The notes under the pieces: generated by a model
Database searches by the model: none
The model's input: the letters and a program-made list of their open reading frames with translations, nothing else
What the model was told of the DNA's origin: nothing
Translations under genes and position numbers: made by a program
Shown: piece by piece, positions 13,401-26,899 of the stretch
How the letters are laid out: each line of letters opens with the position of its first letter
How positions within the stretch are numbered: the stretch's first letter is position 1
Source of the DNA: Austropuccinia psidii
Lineage: Eukaryota > Basidiomycota > Pucciniomycetes > Pucciniales > Sphaerophragmiaceae
Length of the DNA: 64,000 nucleotides
Assembly: GCA_023105745.1 (NCBI GenBank)
Contig: JALGQZ010000007.1
Span: forward strand, 53,487,569 to 53,551,568
Reading direction: 5' to 3'

Positions 13401-14723
13401 TTATTTTTCAAACAGTTAAAATTAGGAAGCGATGTATCTTCATCTTTTTTAAATAGCTTTCAAAGGGATCAAATATTAATAGAAAGAAAAAAGTAAGAAT
13501 TTAAAAATACTATATTATTTCATACCTATGAGAAATTTTAATTGATTATTTGATATTTCCACAAGAATGAAATTATGTTTTGAGTATTTTTCAGCTCAAA
13601 AATCTTAAGATCGTAAGGAGGTTCTTTAACAAGAAAGACCCATCCATAACAAAGATGTTATAGGGGGTTAGGAGAAAGGAAATCTTTCTTAGAAGTAGTA
13701 TCAAAGATAATAATCCATTATTATACGATTTATCCAGAATTCATGTTGTAAATTTAGTTTTGAATGGGATTTTTACAAGGAAGGTCTATTGGGAAATTTT
13801 TTCAAGCTACGTTATCTGTTCAATTTTATGTGAAGTACTTTCAAAACTTTGAAATATGTCCCGGGATATGAATTAATATTGATTCAAAGCTAGAGCCTAG
13901 TATGAAACAAGCTAAGAGACATTTTGGAACTAGATTGAACCTGCTACCCCTTCTGGTTATGATAGTTTATTTTTTTGGTAAATGGTCCAGTTGGAATCAT
14001 TTGGAAAGAAAGGAGAATTATAACAAACTTTTTTTTTAATAAATCATGGCAATCATGCATGCTAAGTAATCTCGTAATATATTCCGTCAGAATTATGTGA
14101 ATCTTACAAATAAATGGCTCAAGTATATTTTAAAAATGATGGGAAAATATTTCCCTGTAATTGAGCACTTCTATTCTCCCATTTCTGGAAGAAACTGGGT
14201 TCTTGTAATCCTCTTGAAATCTATTTTATTCATATTTTGTTTTGCTCAATGCATGATTCTTTCTCTAATTGAAATTTATTCTCTATTTGAGGTATCAGCT
14301 TTCATTTTTCAAATATCTCAATGGTAAATAATGGAGAGACCTATAAATTTAATTTTTCAATATATTTTTAAAGGTGAAAGGAAACATTCAAATATTCATT
14401 CATAATACTTTTCAGTTAATTAGTTCGATCTTTCATATCTGAGGGGTGTGGAAATTTTTAACATACTCGAAGAGCCTTTCTTTTGTTTACAATACAATTT
14501 CTAGCTCGTGAATTTGTCTTTCTGAATATTTTCTGAGATAATATTCAACATTTCAATCACTAAAAGAAAAAAAACATACATGAAATAGCTCTTAAGCTTT
14601 CTCAAGATTGGGGTATGGAAATTGAATAGGATTATTATTTACCTATACAAGCTTCAAATAGGAATTTGAATTCTTATGTCGCATACTTATTCAGATTTTC
14701 AGGTACAAAAAAAAGTTCATTTT
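10448..14723. other. AT-rich intergenic DNA, no gene seen
   Basis: There is no supported coding region or clear element. Small repeat-like islands occur at 10800-10835 (GGGGTGCTACCCCCAAAGGG), 12495-12515 (two close copies of GTCCAACCT) and 13890-13975, which may be fragments of one dispersed repeat (see findings). ORFs at 12093-12287 and 14097-14327 look random. Confidence 0.5.
13893..13975 (+). repeat. Dispersed repeat fragment, inverted partner at 18097-18180
   Basis: The stretch contains AGCCTAGTATGAAACAAG, later GAACCTGCTACCCCTTCTGG, then GATAGTTTATTTTTTT. The reverse complement of 18097-18180 carries the same blocks in the same order. The arms are imperfect and enclose about 4.1 kb, including an LTR relic. 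They may be terminal repeats of an old element or two independent copies. Confidence 0.45.
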
Positions 14724-16363
14724 TGTAAGAGGTGTCCATTAAATAAGAGGAATAAATTTCTTCTTTTTATAAAATTGTACTATCACTGTCCTCTCTTCAA
14801 AATAATTAATAATTAAACGATTTTCTTTGGAATAATTCAAGTGTAAAAAATCATATTAATCATGTATAATAATAATTAATATAATAAAATGTGATAAATA
14901 ATTAATAATTATCACAATAATAAAAGAAGTTATTAATTATTATTTGATGATTTCATGTATTAAAATAATGATTTCTATTACCAAAAATTTATTATTACGT
15001 GAGTATTTGAATCTAATTTTGATATATTATTATTATAGATAAATAAGATAGCAAAGTTATATCATTATGAATATTATTAATTAAGGGAGAATCATAGACC
15101 ATATAGAATTAACCTACTTTTATAATTAATTGTTATTATTCTGGATACTTTTATGCCTTAATTGTTGTCCACATTTTGAAATTATGATCTAAGGGAAAGA
15201 TATTACAAAAAAATAATTTAAAGGTAATATCATGAGAATAATAAATTATCAAATTTCTCAAATTTATTCTTGAAAATACTCATGTATATTTAAGAAGAAG
15301 AAGGCTCTAATGTCATAATTGAATTGATCTTACATATTAGGACACCGTTTATTTTAATTTATCACCATAGCTTCAATTTTACTGAATTTTCTTTTCTTAA
15401 TCTCCCTATTGTTTTCTTGAATGGTTAAGCTAAAATAGATAAAGAATGAATTATTTTTCAAGCTTATTATTACGGAAATCCTTCACCATGAGTATAAATA
15501 GTAGCCAAATAAGGATTTTGATACATTATCTTAGATTCCTTATAGCTACCGTAGTTTTGAGCCCAAAAATAAAGGAGAGTCAATTATTAGTTTTAAATAA
15601 ATCACAAGGTAAAAAGCAAGATCATTATACTACATAATCAAAAATTTACTGTTGGTTATTTTTCAGTTGATAGCTAATTTCTGTCAAAATTTGCTACTTT
15701 ACACTTCAAAAACTAATTAAAAGTAGTTATTTAATAATTTAATTTTAAATGCGCTTTTAATTGCGCATGTGAGAGCTATTTGAATCCATTTTTCAATTCT
15801 TTTCCATTATTTAACATTTCTAAAATAAAACGGTCACCATGATTATCAAAAGTGTTTATTTTTCATCAGATAAGGCATAATAACCTTTAATTTTTCTTGA
15901 TTATATGTAAAAGAATCTTACAACCTCTGTATCTGAGATTAGAAAAACCTAATGAGAAAAATGAATGAGGTTCTATTATTGATATTGCAGTAATCATCAC
16001 ACAAAAACCATTTTTATGTGGAAGATAGTCACAAAAGCACATATCCAGGTATTTCAGCAAATATTAGTGTGACGAATGTTTATTGAAGTTTAAGTTTATA
16101 TTAAATTTGAATTTGAATCCAATGGTCTAATTTGGTTCAACAATTCATTTGGTGGGATTATATTTATTCAAGTTTATAAAGAATTTTAAATGTATTTTCA
16201 CCATTTTATCGTATAATTGATTATCAGATCGAACCATTATTTTATATATATAATTGATATTTTTCCTTGCACTTCAGCTAAACAACATAGTTAGTCTATG
16301 TTTAATTAGATTTATGGCCATTGTGACCTTATTTAGATATGAGATATATCTCAAAGATTCACA
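14724..16363 (-). repeat. Degenerate Ty3-family LTR relic, probably solo
   Basis: It begins TGTAAGAGGTGTCC and ends CTCAAAGATTCACA, matching the LTR at 8549-10447 in both termini. An internal landmark AATTAACCTACTTTT lies at the same relative place (15104 here, 8927 there). It is shorter than its relatives (1640 against about 1840-1900 bp) and diverged, with no PBS or gag beside it and no target duplication recognised, so it is best read as an old solo LTR. Confidence 0.55.
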
Positions 16364-19300
16364 ATATTTGTGTATCATTCCAATATAGAAGATCCTACGC
16401 GGCTCCTGAAAATCAAGAGAGTAAAAAGAAAAGTGTGTGGAACAGGTAATTAGTTGTTATAGCACGGGTTATAAAACTTACAACAATTCAAAAAATTTCA
16501 TATACATCAAGAGTTTTTACTTGGATAGAGAAAGAAATGGCAGAACCAATTTAATATGTTTCATGGTAAAAGGATTTGGTTCAATTTGCAAATTACTGGG
16601 GAAGTTTTGAAATTCTGTGCTTAAAGATTTTTTGGGTATTCAGCTTTCTCTAGGGAGAATTTCAGAAGCCTTTTCTATTTACAAACACTTCAGTTTTTTC
16701 AAAACTAGCCTATTTCAGGGAAAACTCCATAAAATAAGATTTTAATTGTTTATTTTCATTTATTTTTTAAATCATTCTCTTTTTTAGTGAAGGAAATATT
16801 TATCAACAGGAATTCTTCGTGAGATGCTGTGGAATTTTTGAAAAGAGCCATATAAATTCCCCGTATAATGAAAATTTCATTACCACAAAATCTTAAGTAA
16901 ACTCTCAGCTTTTCGAGTTATTTCTAAAAATGGGGAGATTAATGAAGAAAAGATGAAATTGATAATAATCTTTCGCATTTTTGAAACAAATTAAAAGCTC
17001 TGCGTTTCTTTTTTTAGCTTAGTAGGGCTTAATAAAATTTTTCATATTTGGAAGCATAAATAATACTTTTAACTAATGTTCTCCACCAGAACCTTGAGGA
17101 TTTCGAAACATTAATTTAATATTAATTTTTTATTAAGAGATTTTGATTTGCGGAAAATTTCAAAATAAAAAATCACGGATAAAATTTCTTTTTAATTGGA
17201 TATTTTTGGGATAATGCTATCAGACTCATAGATTTATTCTCAAATTCAGTATTTTTAATTAGAATATTATTTTTTTGCTGTAACAAAGCTAATTTCTATA
17301 TTTATCTAAAGGTAAATTATATTATAATACTCACTTAAAAACAAGGATTAATCAGAAACTCATTAAGCCTGAAATTGCTAGGAATTTCTTGAAAACTCAT
17401 CAAGCTAGTCTATTATTCAGCTTTCAGCAATAATATTTTTTTTGAGTTCAAATGAAATTTACTGGGTTTGATATATTGAAAAAATGCTTCTAATTTGGTA
17501 ATAGAATTAACTTTAAGCATAGATTCTCGGATTGGAAGAAAATCACTACATATTCAAGAACCATTTTTGTAAATCAATAATGGGAATGTAGTTAAGCTTT
17601 TTTTTGAACTTCCAATCTATTTTCCTGATAAGCTCAAATTTCTATCCAATATATAATTAACTAATGTATATTAGTCTTATACTTAAGGATTATTTTGGAA
17701 TTACTAATAATTTAGGATTACAAATTCCATAATAGATGGTGATTAATTGTCTCACATGAGGTCTGATACTTACCACTTTTGATATCTTGAAATCTGGCTC
17801 AATTTTTTTTCTTTTTATCATACCTCTTGAACAAATCTATGATTAATCAATATATGATATTCTGAAATACTTAATTCTCTAATTTTTTATTAATATCTCA
17901 AATATTATTTATCTATGAAAAAAGTTTCCATGTTATTTATGTAATTTTTGAATTTTAATCAGATTGTATTATGGAAAAATTAAAATAAATATTTTTATAG
18001 TTCCATTTCTATTTTTTTAAAATTTAATTAAAATTATTCACAAATGTAAATTCGATTTATATCTATTTTAAGTCTCTTTCACCATGAAAAAAAAACTATC
18101 CCCACCAGCAGGGGTAGCAGGTGCAACCTGGGTTCAACTCAGCTTCTAACTTGCTTCATACTGAGCTCTAAATAGCTATCATTATTTGATCATCTTCCAA
18201 GCTTTATTTTCAAGATTTCAAGCTTATCCACATCAACTAAATTGAGCTATGTGGCTTGTGGAATTTCTTAATACTCCATTATTGCAATATTTCTTTGGAG
18301 ATAAATTCAGGACAATAAAAGTGAAAATTGTCTTTTTACATTCCTCAAAATCGCAGTGCGTGTCTAAGTAACTCCAATCACATTTTTCCTTTGATAAAAT
18401 TTTGTCTCTAGAAAATTTTCTATCATATCTTTATGTTTCCAAATTCAGATATTTTTTTATGAAGATATTTTGTTCAAACAATGACCCACCATTAATTCCC
18501 CACACTATTAAAATGGAAAATGATACATCTTCTTCATTGTGGATTTGTCCTCAAAGCTTAATCGATTGGGATTCACAGAAATTGGACACAGCAAAAAATG
18601 CATCTCTTCCTTTCTAAAGCACTTTAAATATGTGTTTGGAATCCTTTTGAGATTTCAAATTGAAAAATTTATTTTTGAAAAAACATGAGCTGATTATACT
18701 TCTCTGTAAGTTTTATCTCTGAAGTTCATTTACTTCTTTAAAACATGGGAGGAAATATTCTCACAATTTTTCTAAACCCAAAATTTTGATTGTAATCAAA
18801 CCATTTTCCTATTCTCAACATAACCTGAGACCTTCTCTTTCTGATAGATATTCTCTTACCAAATCATACAATGTGTAACATACCAAAAATTCAGTACAAA
18901 ATTTAATCTTAATATTGTATATTGAATTATGATTTCCTTAAAAACAAGGATATAACTACGAAAACACCCATTATAGAATATGGCTGTGGGGAACTCAAAG
19001 CTAACCCTTGGTTATTTTTCTCATTGTAGAGACATAAATGAAAAACATTTTACATTTGACAAATAAGACCAGTGGAATTAATTTCTATTTCTGGATCAAA
19101 ATAACAAATTTTACAAATAAATTTCAATTTATTTATCCCAATTACTTATATATAATGTAATAATTTTGGGTTCAGATTATGTCCTAATATTTGCATGATA
19201 TAAGGAACAAAGGAAAAATCTCTGTTTATTTTCGATGGGTTTCAATTTCAATTGATATAAGTTATTTTTCAAGAAAATTTGACTATAATTATAGAAATAT

Positions 19301-21960
19301 TGCATTATGTTTTAATCCCTTCTTCAAAGATATTTTCATTTTGAGAAAAATCTTGCAGATTTTTATGAAAACCTTGTTTTGATCTTAATCTTTGTACTAA
19401 TTATGACATGATTGAAGATGTAATGCTTTATTATTTGTATTATCACTATAGATTCACAAGGAATATTTCTTCAGCTAAGATATTGGTTGACTTACATAGA
19501 TTTAAATTTATATCAACACTGGAATATGATCTAAAATGACAAAATCAAAACTATAATAAATGTCGATTAACAATTACATAAATTCAATGAGGCTTATTAA
19601 CATATATAACTCTATCAAGAAATCCATAATAATTTTCAAAAACAATTATCTCATTTTTAGTGCAAGAAAAATATACTTCATTGGAAAAATCCCCCTCTGA
19701 TTTAAAAATCTATCATGGATGCTATATCCATTATTACCATTAACAGAAATTTTCTTGAATTATATCTATATATCTTGATTACAATAGAAATAATTGTACA
19801 GCTGATATGTTTCAAAACAATGCTTTTGTTCAGAAATCTTAGATATTTCTGATATAACATGTATTCCTCCTCCCTGAAGACTGTGAAATTAACTAATTTC
19901 AGGAACTCGCCCTCTGTAAGCTTCTCCTGATTAAAACACTTCAAGTGTGGATTATGACTAGAAAATATTCAATATAGTTTTCCTTTTCCTTCTCAAGAGT
20001 AGAAATATATTAAAAAAGAGTAAAGCAAATACTCATATAACTGAAAAGAATAAGTGGGCTCTAGAGAAGATATCACTCAAAATCTTGAGGCCCTCAATAG
20101 AAGTTGGAAAGAGAATATTCAAATTATACAGTGCTTATTGATTTATTAAATGATTTTCTTGAGGAAGAAAATTTACTCAAATTTTTTAGACTGAATCTAC
20201 CTATATGGTTATATTTATTTTAACAGCATAATTTGTTACTAAATCTAAATAAACCCTTTGTGAAAAAACTAAGATTTTAGTTCATAGGAGCTAAGAATTT
20301 GAAAATTAAATATTTTTCCCACCCTTTTTTAAGAGTTGTTGCTATTAATGTTTGGAAAAATATAAAACTTGAAGTTAAACACATTTCCTTCCATATTCAA
20401 CAATTAATTCATACCAGTACATTTTCTAATGAAGTCAAAAGTGTGATTTTCTTTTCACAAACTTTTGTGCTTCAGATTTTATTTGCAAAAGCTCAAGAAG
20501 AATAGAAAAATATTCAATTACACTAAGTTAGGTCCTTTTTGTATTCCTCCTTAATAAGACAATCAATCCTGATAGTTAGGTAAGTAAATTAGAAAAATAA
20601 CTTTCCAATCCTCATTCTCAGAGAATTTATCATTGAGTCCTAATCACTATTTCCCCTATCCTTCAGGTTTGTATTAAATTTATTCAAAAATTAATCTAAG
20701 TAGCTTTTTTGTACCTTTTTGTATAAACATCTTGATTAACCCTTATATGGAATAATTAGTAATCTGGAAAAAATTATTCATATTTTGACCAGAAGGCATA
20801 TTATGAAGTGTTTCATTCTTGGGTTACATCAGATGAAGAGTTTCTTTCAGTATATGATCATCTTTTGTTGAATATGACACATATTGATATTCAATTCTCT
20901 TAATTTTCAAGGATATTTATCCATTCATATGTAGTCATTTTAAAAGAAAGTTTATATGCATGTCTTTTAAAGTTTTTGAGGGTTTTTTTGTGCTCTGGAT
21001 AAAGCTTATGTTCACTTTCTTGAAAATAAAGCTCAAACCTGTGTCCAACCCATGTCCACTAGCTGGGTTGGACCTTTGTTTGAGTCAAATTTTAAAGTCA
21101 TCTCACATGGGAATATTGTATGATTCATTTTTTTATACAATCCTTAATCATGCAATACTTAGGATTATCTTGTGAATTATTGATGTGGATGATCTACACA
21201 TTAAATGGGCTGAAATATCTGAAAGAAATATCATTTATCATCTTTGAAATCATTAAAAAAATAATACTTTGCTTTGTGTTCCAATTTTGTGCAAGGTCTT
21301 TTGATGATGTAATGAGATTAAAATAAAATTTTGAATTAAATTTTAATTCCATCTCTTCTGATGCCCAGAGACTTATCAAATTGAGATACATTGCTTCTTA
21401 TGTAGGTATCAATCTTTTAATATTGCTCACACTTCTGTGGTATGTAAGCCTGGTTAATCTTTACAACATATGAGTCCTCATATTTTTATTTTATTCTTTT
21501 GTGATGTATTTTCATCGTTAAGGGATATAATTCAAAATCATAGTTATCTTTGGAAACTTTTATATATATTTTTGTCTTTTTTTTCTTCTTTTTTCTCCTT
21601 TCAGAATTTTCCTTATCTTCTATATTTGGGTTTTTAATGTTGAATTTTTGATGGTTTGTAACCTATTTTGTTTGATACCTTTGATTTCTCTTTTTCATTT
21701 CTTTTATCTTAGCATTGGTATTTATTTTGTTATTTTTTGATTTTTTCATCAACTGTTCAAGTTTGTATTTTTTTAATTTTTTAGTAACTTTCTTTATGAT
21801 ATTTAAAGATTTTTTTGATTTTTTTCGAATTTTAGTTTTATTTTTCATTTTTTGTATTATATTTTTTTTCTTTTTTTTTACTTTTGATTAATTATTCATA
21901 TTGATTTAGTTTATTTTTATTTTTAATTAATTTTTTATTTGATTTTTTTTTGAAATTTGA
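16364..21960. other. AT-rich intergenic DNA, no gene seen
   Basis: There are only random-looking short ORFs (18402-18617, 19191-19382, 20299-20505, 20960-21326). Besides the repeat copy at 18097-18180, a local inverted motif sits at 21035-21075 (GTCCAACCCATG, then GCTGGGTTGGAC). From about 21550 the plus strand becomes strongly T-rich. Confidence 0.5.
18097..18180 (-). repeat. Dispersed repeat fragment, inverted partner of 13893-13975
   Basis: The minus strand reads GAGCTCAGTATGAAGCAAG, then GCACCTGCTACCCCTGCTGG, then GGGGATAGTTTTTTTT, parallel to the copy at 13893. The plus strand contains GGTTCAACTC, which resembles a pol III B box, but no matching tRNA fold was found. Confidence 0.45.
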
Positions 21961-22097
21961 TGGGTGTAGATACACCAGAATCGGTGTAATAATATTGTAT
22001 ATGTAAGGATTTGTTTTCGCTAAGCTTATTGCAAGAAAATACTTACATATACACTGGAATCAGTGTAACAACACTGATTCCAGTGTATATACACCCA
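21961..22097. repeat. Nested inverted repeat (137 bp) at an A/T-skew switch
   Basis: The outer ends are TGGGTGTA at 21961 and its partner TACACCCA ending at 22097. The arms are imperfectly complementary further in (GATACACCAGAATCGGTGTA against CACTGATTCCAGTGTATATA). Inside the right half, 22048-22065 and 22072-22089 form a perfect 18-bp inverted repeat around a 6-bp loop. About 400 bp to the left is T-rich and about 600 bp to the right A-rich on the same strand. It could be a fold-back or MITE-like element. Confidence 0.7.
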
Positions 22098-22159
22098 TAC
22101 AGCTCAAAAAGAATTCTAAAAATAAGAGAAAAATTAAAAAAGAATGAATAAATAAAAAA

Positions 22160-22325
22160 TATAAAAAAAATGAAAATTAAATAAAAATTAAATAAAAATT
22201 AAATAAAAATTGAATAAAAATTAAATAAAAATTAAATAACAATTTCATATAAATTAAATAAAAATTAAATAAAAATTAAATAAAAATTAAATAAAAATTA
22301 AATAAAAATTAAATAAAAAATAAAT
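22160..22325. repeat. 11-bp tandem repeat (TTAAATAAAAA)
   Basis: About a dozen near-perfect copies of TTAAATAAAAA run through this stretch, interrupted once near 22240 by a diverged unit. It is a simple AT minisatellite lying just to the right of the nested palindrome. Confidence 0.85.
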
Positions 22326-24044
22326 AAAACAAAAACAAAAAACCAAAAAAACATCACGAAAAATACAAAAAACCCAAAAACAAGGTGGAACCAAAAATCA
22401 AATAACAAGAGTAAAAGAATTGAAATTAATTCTTTTTTAAAATGAAAAATTGGCAAGGAATCAAATTCAAATACAAAATTTTCATAACAAAATTAAGAAT
22501 AAAGTGAGAAAAGAACATCAAAAAAATGGTAAAAATAGAAAAAACACAAAAAAAATTAAAAAAGAAGAAAAAAATAATTGAAACACAAATAAGGGAAAGC
22601 AGAAAAATTAATAAAACAAATTTCATCCACAATAATTAAAACAAAAACAGAAAATATAAATAAAAAGATTCAAAAATTTAGAAAAAATAATCATTGAAGT
22701 TTGAAAAAGAATATTTCATTGTTGTTTCCAGTTAAGCTTACTTTCGATGAGAATTTGAATTTGTTTCTCAAAGTGAATAAGATTTTAAAAATTGAAAAAT
22801 TGAAAAAAAGTGAAAGGAATCTTTTGGAAGATGTATAAATGATGTTAGAAATGGGGGAGGTCAACAAAAGCTATGGGAACAACAAAAATTGAATACTACT
22901 GTTATTTTCCAGCTCTAATGCAGAGAATTTGTGAATAAAATAATTACATGGTATCCGAAATAGAATCTTCTCAAAACAATGCAATCATTCAAAGGAAAAT
23001 TTCAAGTAAATCATCAAAGGGACCACATGTCTTTATTTCAAGAGTCTCAATACTGAGAAGTCAAAGTCATTTAAATTTAAAAATACATTCAATAATTGAG
23101 GTTTTTAAGTATCACAAAACAAGAAAAAAAATCTTTAGTTATCTCTTTTTAAAATGAGAAAATGACTTTCTTATGAATATATTTGATAATAAAGATCATT
23201 ATTTAAATATTTGACAGAAATAATACTATTATTGCTTTTGGAAGTCAATATTGTGGATTAAAGTTGGAAAGCATGGTGTGAAGAATCATTTCCAAATGAA
23301 TTGGGGAGATAAGTGAGGAATATGAGAAATGTTTTTAATATATCAAAATATATCCAAGCCTCTTTATTGCTACCTCCAAATATTTTTAAATTGTTCCAAA
23401 GGGAAGAAGAAGAAACTTTGGGGTGGATGCTTCAGTTAGAATATATTTCATTAACTTCCAAATTCTTTTCTATTAATTGAAGGTTTTCCTTTAAAAAGAT
23501 ATACATATTAATTTTTTGAAACTCATGGGAGTATGTGAGACAGGTGAATTATTTGAAGAAAAAAAATGGAATTCCCATGGGATTCATCCACAGATATATA
23601 TGAAATAATGATTTCTAAACACTTTAGTATTATAATTGAAAGTGTATGTATAATCTATGATAAAACAAATAGAAATCATATGAAATCCATAATATTCTAT
23701 TTTAATTGAGTAAAATTCTTAATGACCAAACCTGTGGCTGAAAGTATCTGTAAAGATATTTCAAGGTTAGAACCAAGGTTAAGACTCAGGTTGGAGCTGG
23801 GTTATATCTTCTACCCCGCAGGCAGGGATAGCCTTTTTTTCATGGTGTTTTTCAATTATAATTGTTTTAAATTAAAAAATGATGGAATAATAACTTTATC
23901 TTATGAGCTTCTCAGTAATATCAGCTATTATCTTCTATCAACGTAATTATTAAGCTTATGGATTTCTTTTCGATTACATAACCAATTAAATAGAATATAG
24001 CATGATATTAATCTTTTTGATATATTTTTTCAGAGTGATATTAT
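22326..24044. other. A-rich then AT-rich DNA, no gene seen
   Basis: The A-rich skew persists to about 22700. ORFs at 22426-22632 and 22948-23157 are low complexity. At 23770-23840 there is another possible copy of the dispersed repeat (TCTACCCCGCAGGCAGGGATAG followed by a T run). Confidence 0.5.
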
Positions 24045-24246
24045 AGGGTGTCTCAATCCTGAAACTCCTGGATTACAAATTGTTATTTTTCTCGCAAAAC
24101 CCTGAATGTTTTTGTATAAGTTTTTGGTCATTTCTGAGGCTTGATCAGTTTTCTTCCATAGCAAAATAAAAAATTATGAGTTTATTTTTAATTTCAAAAA
24201 AAAAAGAGAAAATTCAAACATGGGATTTTGAGTTTTGAGACACCCT
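24045..24246. mobile_element. MITE-like element with 12-bp terminal inverted repeats
   Basis: The left end AGGGTGTCTCAA and the right end TTGAGACACCCT are perfect 12-bp inverted repeats 202 bp apart, and further partial pairing continues inward (CTGAAACTC against GAGTTTTG). The flanks are TA-rich (TTAT left, TATG right), compatible with the TA target of Tc1/mariner elements, though an exact duplication cannot be fixed. No ORF of note lies inside, so it would be non-autonomous. Confidence 0.6.
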
Positions 24247-26899
24247 TATGAGTTTCTGCATTTAAAATCTTGAACAAATTAGTGTTCTGCGATATTTTCG
24301 CAGTCTCCCCAATCTATATCTGTATTGAAGAATTATTTTTAGTTATATTATTGAATGAATCCAATATTATTTCAGTTTTGAAGGCAGGTTTGTTGTCAAT
24401 ATGTACTAGTATAGCACCTCCTACCATACAATAAGTAATGCAGAGAGATCTCTTAAGTAGAAACAATTCCTCCACTAGAATCAATCATCATATTTAGAAA
24501 GAATAGTTTATTTTTACGAATAATCCTTTCTGAAAAGCTGAATAAGAGCCTTTAATTAAAAATAAATATGATATTATTGTTTAATAAAGTAGCTAGATAA
24601 AATCCAATGTAACAAATTAGAGATTTTCGGAGTAACCTCAGGATTTTTTCGTAAAAATAGTATTTTTTTTCTTTTCAAGAAGGGATGAAGCTAGTAAAGT
24701 AAATCTCTTCTTTGTGATAATCGAGATATCATACGTTGAAATCTATTAATATGAAAGCTTAAAACCCATCGGAAATGTCAGTAAGGAAATATAAAATACC
24801 TATATATTCTATAATAAGTGTACTAACATTATATCACATAGCCAATCTATCAAAACTTGGAAGAACAGACAGTCTAAGAAGTTTCAATAAAGGGCACCTG
24901 GATGTAAATACCGCAGTTTCCATTTAAAATATTAAAGAACTAATATTTCAGAGCTTCTATATATCGCACATATTCTTACCAATATTTTAAAATATGCATC
25001 AAACAACCCACAATAATTTACATTAGAACATATTAATACATTTTCCCTAGTTTTTTTAAATATTAGAACCAAAATTCAAACTCTTAGGAAATTATTTCAT
25101 TTATTTTTTTAACAACTCCCATTTTAGTTTTTCTAATTATATTAGTTACTTTATTTAATTAGAAATTATTATCAATTTTTGAGGGATTTTCAAATTTGAG
25201 GTTACTTTTTTCATTTTTGAATTAAAAATTCCAAAATATTAAAGTGAATTTTTCCTTTTTGAGGAAGGGGGTAAAGTATTTTTTGAAAAAGAAACAATCA
25301 TGGAGTATTTTTATTCATACTCACTTCTTGAATCAAGATTTGAATGATATATTCATTTTTTATGAAGGAATCAAAATAGATATTTCTCAATTATATCCTT
25401 TTTGAAAAAGAATTATCAATTTTTCAAATGAATCAAAATTTTGAAAACCTTTTCACTTTACTATACATGAAATTTTTCTTGGACTAATAAGACAATCAAG
25501 CTATATATCTTACATGATGAAGTTCAATTTTCAAGCACGAATTTCAAAACTATAGATAATCTCATTAAAAATAAAGCAGTATTGAATTATTTATAATAAT
25601 TTTCCATCAGTTATTTTTGAAAATTCTTACACCAAAAAGTCATTAAGATAAAATAAGTATTAAATTTGACAAAAATCAATGAAAAAATATAAGAAAATAT
25701 CATTATAAATAAACTCCAAAATAATATGATGAAGGTGATAGAGGTATTATGGGTTCATGAACCCCCAAAAGTACTGTAGATATATATATAACTTGACTTC
25801 ATTGTTTATTTCATCCTCAATTTACAAAGAGAAGAATTTTCACACTCTGTTTTTTCCCCATGTGCTTTCAAATCCAATGAAAAGTAGACGAAAATAATAC
25901 CAGAGTCACGAGGGAGTCAAATTCTATGGGTCTCACATCATTGATACTATCAAACAATTATAAAGTACCTCAGCTTCTAGAATTGGACACAAAAACATAT
26001 GAAAATACTTTCTCTATGGAAATATCAACAATTGTAAACAAAGTCTGAGCTGGTGAATAAGAAACTCTGTAGAATTGGGCAATTCTTTTGGAAAATATAC
26101 AATCAAATAGCCTTCCTAGTATAAAAAACTACTTTAAAATCAAGTAATATTTCATTACAAGTTGATTCATGACTCCAAGAACAAGTGAAATGCTGCTAGC
26201 ATTAAGACGAAGGACAGCTAACTGCATATTCAAAGAGTTATCAATTTATTGTCAGACAACTGGATAAAAACACATCAGTTAGCTTGCGGAAGGTACAGAT
26301 GAATTATTTCCTAGTTCCTAATAATACTTTAAAGATTTATATTTATTGAAAAAAACAGTAAATTTGAAAAATGTGCAAAATTCATCATCAACTCATTCCC
26401 TTAAGTTGAATTTCCAACCCAATAAAAATTAAAAAAATAAAATTAAGATGCAGTTTGTGAATGGGTTTTTTATGGAATATCAATTGTAAAAACATCGAGA
26501 GTTCCTCAGAATAAGTAGACGATAATTTTATATAAAAAAATTCATAACATTGACTCTTAATTTGTTCCTTTCAAAATCAATAATTCAGCTAATTCTATTT
26601 ATATTGATGACCTTTTGAACGTAAGAGAAATTTCAATATAAACAAAACAAAATTAATTTTTAATATTTTTAATTGAAAATTTAAATAATTTTAACTTTAA
26701 AATTTATCAGATAAAGTATGAAACTCAAATTTACTAATTACCCACAGATCTTAATTTACAATAATCAATAATTTAGTAATTTTTGCAGATCTTTATTGTG
26801 ATTTTACGTCCAGGTTTTAATTTTTTATTTAAGATTTATGTGACAAGTTTTATTTTTAGATTAGATATTTTGAGCCTTTGAAGCAATAACTTTGTATTG
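24247..26899. other. AT-rich intergenic DNA, no gene seen
   Basis: I found no ORF of useful length, no LTR end and no inverted-repeat element in this stretch. Confidence 0.5.

Noticed and set aside
21663..21848. Lys-rich minus-strand ORF of 61 codons
   Set aside because: It is low-complexity translation of a T-rich tract.
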